A stretch of DNA of 64,000 nucleotides, from the NCBI RefSeq assembly GCF_030413175.1, contig NZ_CP129212.1, positions 806,001 through 870,000 on the forward strand. The letters run 5' to 3'. This document shows positions 63,458 to 64,000 of the stretch, one piece after another. Position numbers and translations under genes: made by a program. The DNA comes from Bradyrhizobium roseum (lineage in GTDB: Bacteria; Pseudomonadota; Alphaproteobacteria; Rhizobiales; Xanthobacteraceae). Every line of letters starts with the position of its first letter. Within the stretch, counting starts at the first letter, position 1. A model generated the notes under the pieces. That model ran no database searches, had not been told where the DNA came from, and saw nothing but the letters and a program-made list of their open reading frames with translations.

Positions 63458-63925
63458 ATGGAAGCGCCGCCGCGCGCGCGCAACCCGCAGGCCGTGCTGT
63501 TCGCGTGCGGGCTGAACAGCGTGCGTTCGCCGATGGCGGAAAGCCTGCTGCGGCAGATGTTTCCGCGGTCGCTCTATGTGAAATCCGCCGGCGTGAGAAA
63601 GGGCGAGCTCGATCCGTTCGCGGTCGCCGTGATGGCCGAACTCGGCCAGGACATTTCCGAGCACAAGCCGATGACGTTCGAGGAACTCGAGGATTGGGAG
63701 GGGCTCAATTTCGACCTCATCATCACGCTGTCGCCCGAGGCCCATCACAAGGCGCTGGCGCTGACGCACACGCTGGCCGCCGACGTCGAATACTGGCCGA
63801 CGCCCGACCCGACCGACACCGAAGGGACGCGGGAGCAGAAACTCGCCGCCTACCGCGAAGTCTGCGACGGCCTGATGATGCGCATCCGACGCCGGTTTTC
63901 GAAAGCGGGCGCGGCGAGCGGGTAG
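63458..63925 (+). CDS. Low-molecular-weight phosphotyrosine phosphatase family protein
   Basis: A 155-residue protein with the phosphatase loop C-x5-R(S) as FACGLNSVRSPMAES and a late Asp in YWPTPDPTDTEG matching the DP general-acid motif. The family includes protein phosphatases and thioredoxin-linked arsenate reductases. In this conserved housekeeping position the phosphatase reading is favoured, but the substrate is not known. Confidence 0.88.
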   Translation: MEAPPRARNPQAVLFACGLNSVRSPMAESLLRQMFPRSLYVKSAGVRKGELDPFAVAVMAELGQDISEHKPMTFEELEDWEGLNFDLIITLSPEAHHKALALTHTLAADVEYWPTPDPTDTEGTREQKLAAYREVCDGLMMRIRRRFSKAGAASG

Positions 63926-63932
63926 GTTCCTT

Positions 63933-63992
63933 CATCCTCCCCTGGAGGGGGAGGATCGGTTCGCATACAATGCGAACCGAGGTGGGGTGACA
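63933..63992. repeat. Palindromic repeat at the right edge
   Basis: ATCCTCCCC pairs with GGGGGAGGAT around 63933-63956, and GGTTCGCAT (63958-63966) pairs with ATGCGAACC (63970-63978), followed by GAGGTGGGGTGA. It is a two-stem element of a type common between genes in Bradyrhizobium and relatives. Confidence 0.7.
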
Positions 63993-64000
63993 GCCGATCC

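Overview
The window is high-GC alphaproteobacterial DNA, most probably from Bradyrhizobium or a close relative. The best evidence is the conserved block at the right end (murA, DUF2948, hisD, UPF0262, a low-molecular-weight phosphatase). The PEP-CTERM secreted protein and the palindromic intergenic repeats near that block fit. The assignment is by recognition of gene order and protein style, not by a database search.

Left chromosomal arm (1-10747): a GH1 beta-glucosidase (cut by the window edge) and a GH16 glucanase; an HD-GYP protein; a membrane PH-like protein; a GntR/FCD regulator facing an ABC importer operon (binding protein, ATPase, two permeases) that ends in an isocitrate-lyase/PEP-mutase-type enzyme; and a PEP-CTERM protein.

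Two genomic islands then lie in tandem at the 3' end of a tRNA-Thr(GGT) gene. A 25-bp copy of the tRNA 3' end is present at 10748, at 32038 (one mismatch) and in the tRNA itself at 53605. The distal ends of both islands share about 97 bp, including a TGTGTGGCACTC motif 85 bp from the core in each. Island A (10748-32062) carries an EmrA/EmrB-type efflux operon with an MFS-TetR fusion, a ketone-body set (3-hydroxybutyrate dehydrogenase, patatin phospholipase, acetoacetate decarboxylase), a metallo-hydrolase, a type II NADH dehydrogenase, an AraC regulator, a PAS histidine kinase with two response regulators, an esterase-like protein lacking its serine nucleophile, and a large winged-helix/ATPase/TPR regulator. 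Its right end is damaged: a C5-methyltransferase missing its C-terminus lies against a 33-codon integrase remnant.

Island B (32038-53629) has two parts. The first (32236-41638) is visibly poorer in GC and looks like a defence region: a type IIG-like restriction-modification enzyme, a zinc-hook SMC-type ATPase ending in a HEPN-like motif and a zinc ribbon, an HNH nuclease, a candidate PD-(D/E)XK protein and a Cys/His-rich protein. The second (about 42178-51776) is a phage-like module without capsid, portal or terminase genes: two ribbon-helix-helix proteins each behind the same palindrome/promoter arrangement, an initiator-like gene with 22-bp-period iterons inside it, a serine recombinase, a tape-measure protein with a peptidoglycan-hydrolase domain, an excisionase-like protein and an integrase. 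A second integrase (51846-53531) sits beside tRNA-Thr and is the likely driver of island B.

Right chromosomal arm (53680-64000): a small conserved protein, a cyclic-nucleotide-binding/thioredoxin-reductase-like flavoprotein, two alpha/beta hydrolases, a membrane protein, an NAD(P)-binding protein, and the murA-hisD block, separated by palindromic repeats. No rRNA or CRISPR array was seen.
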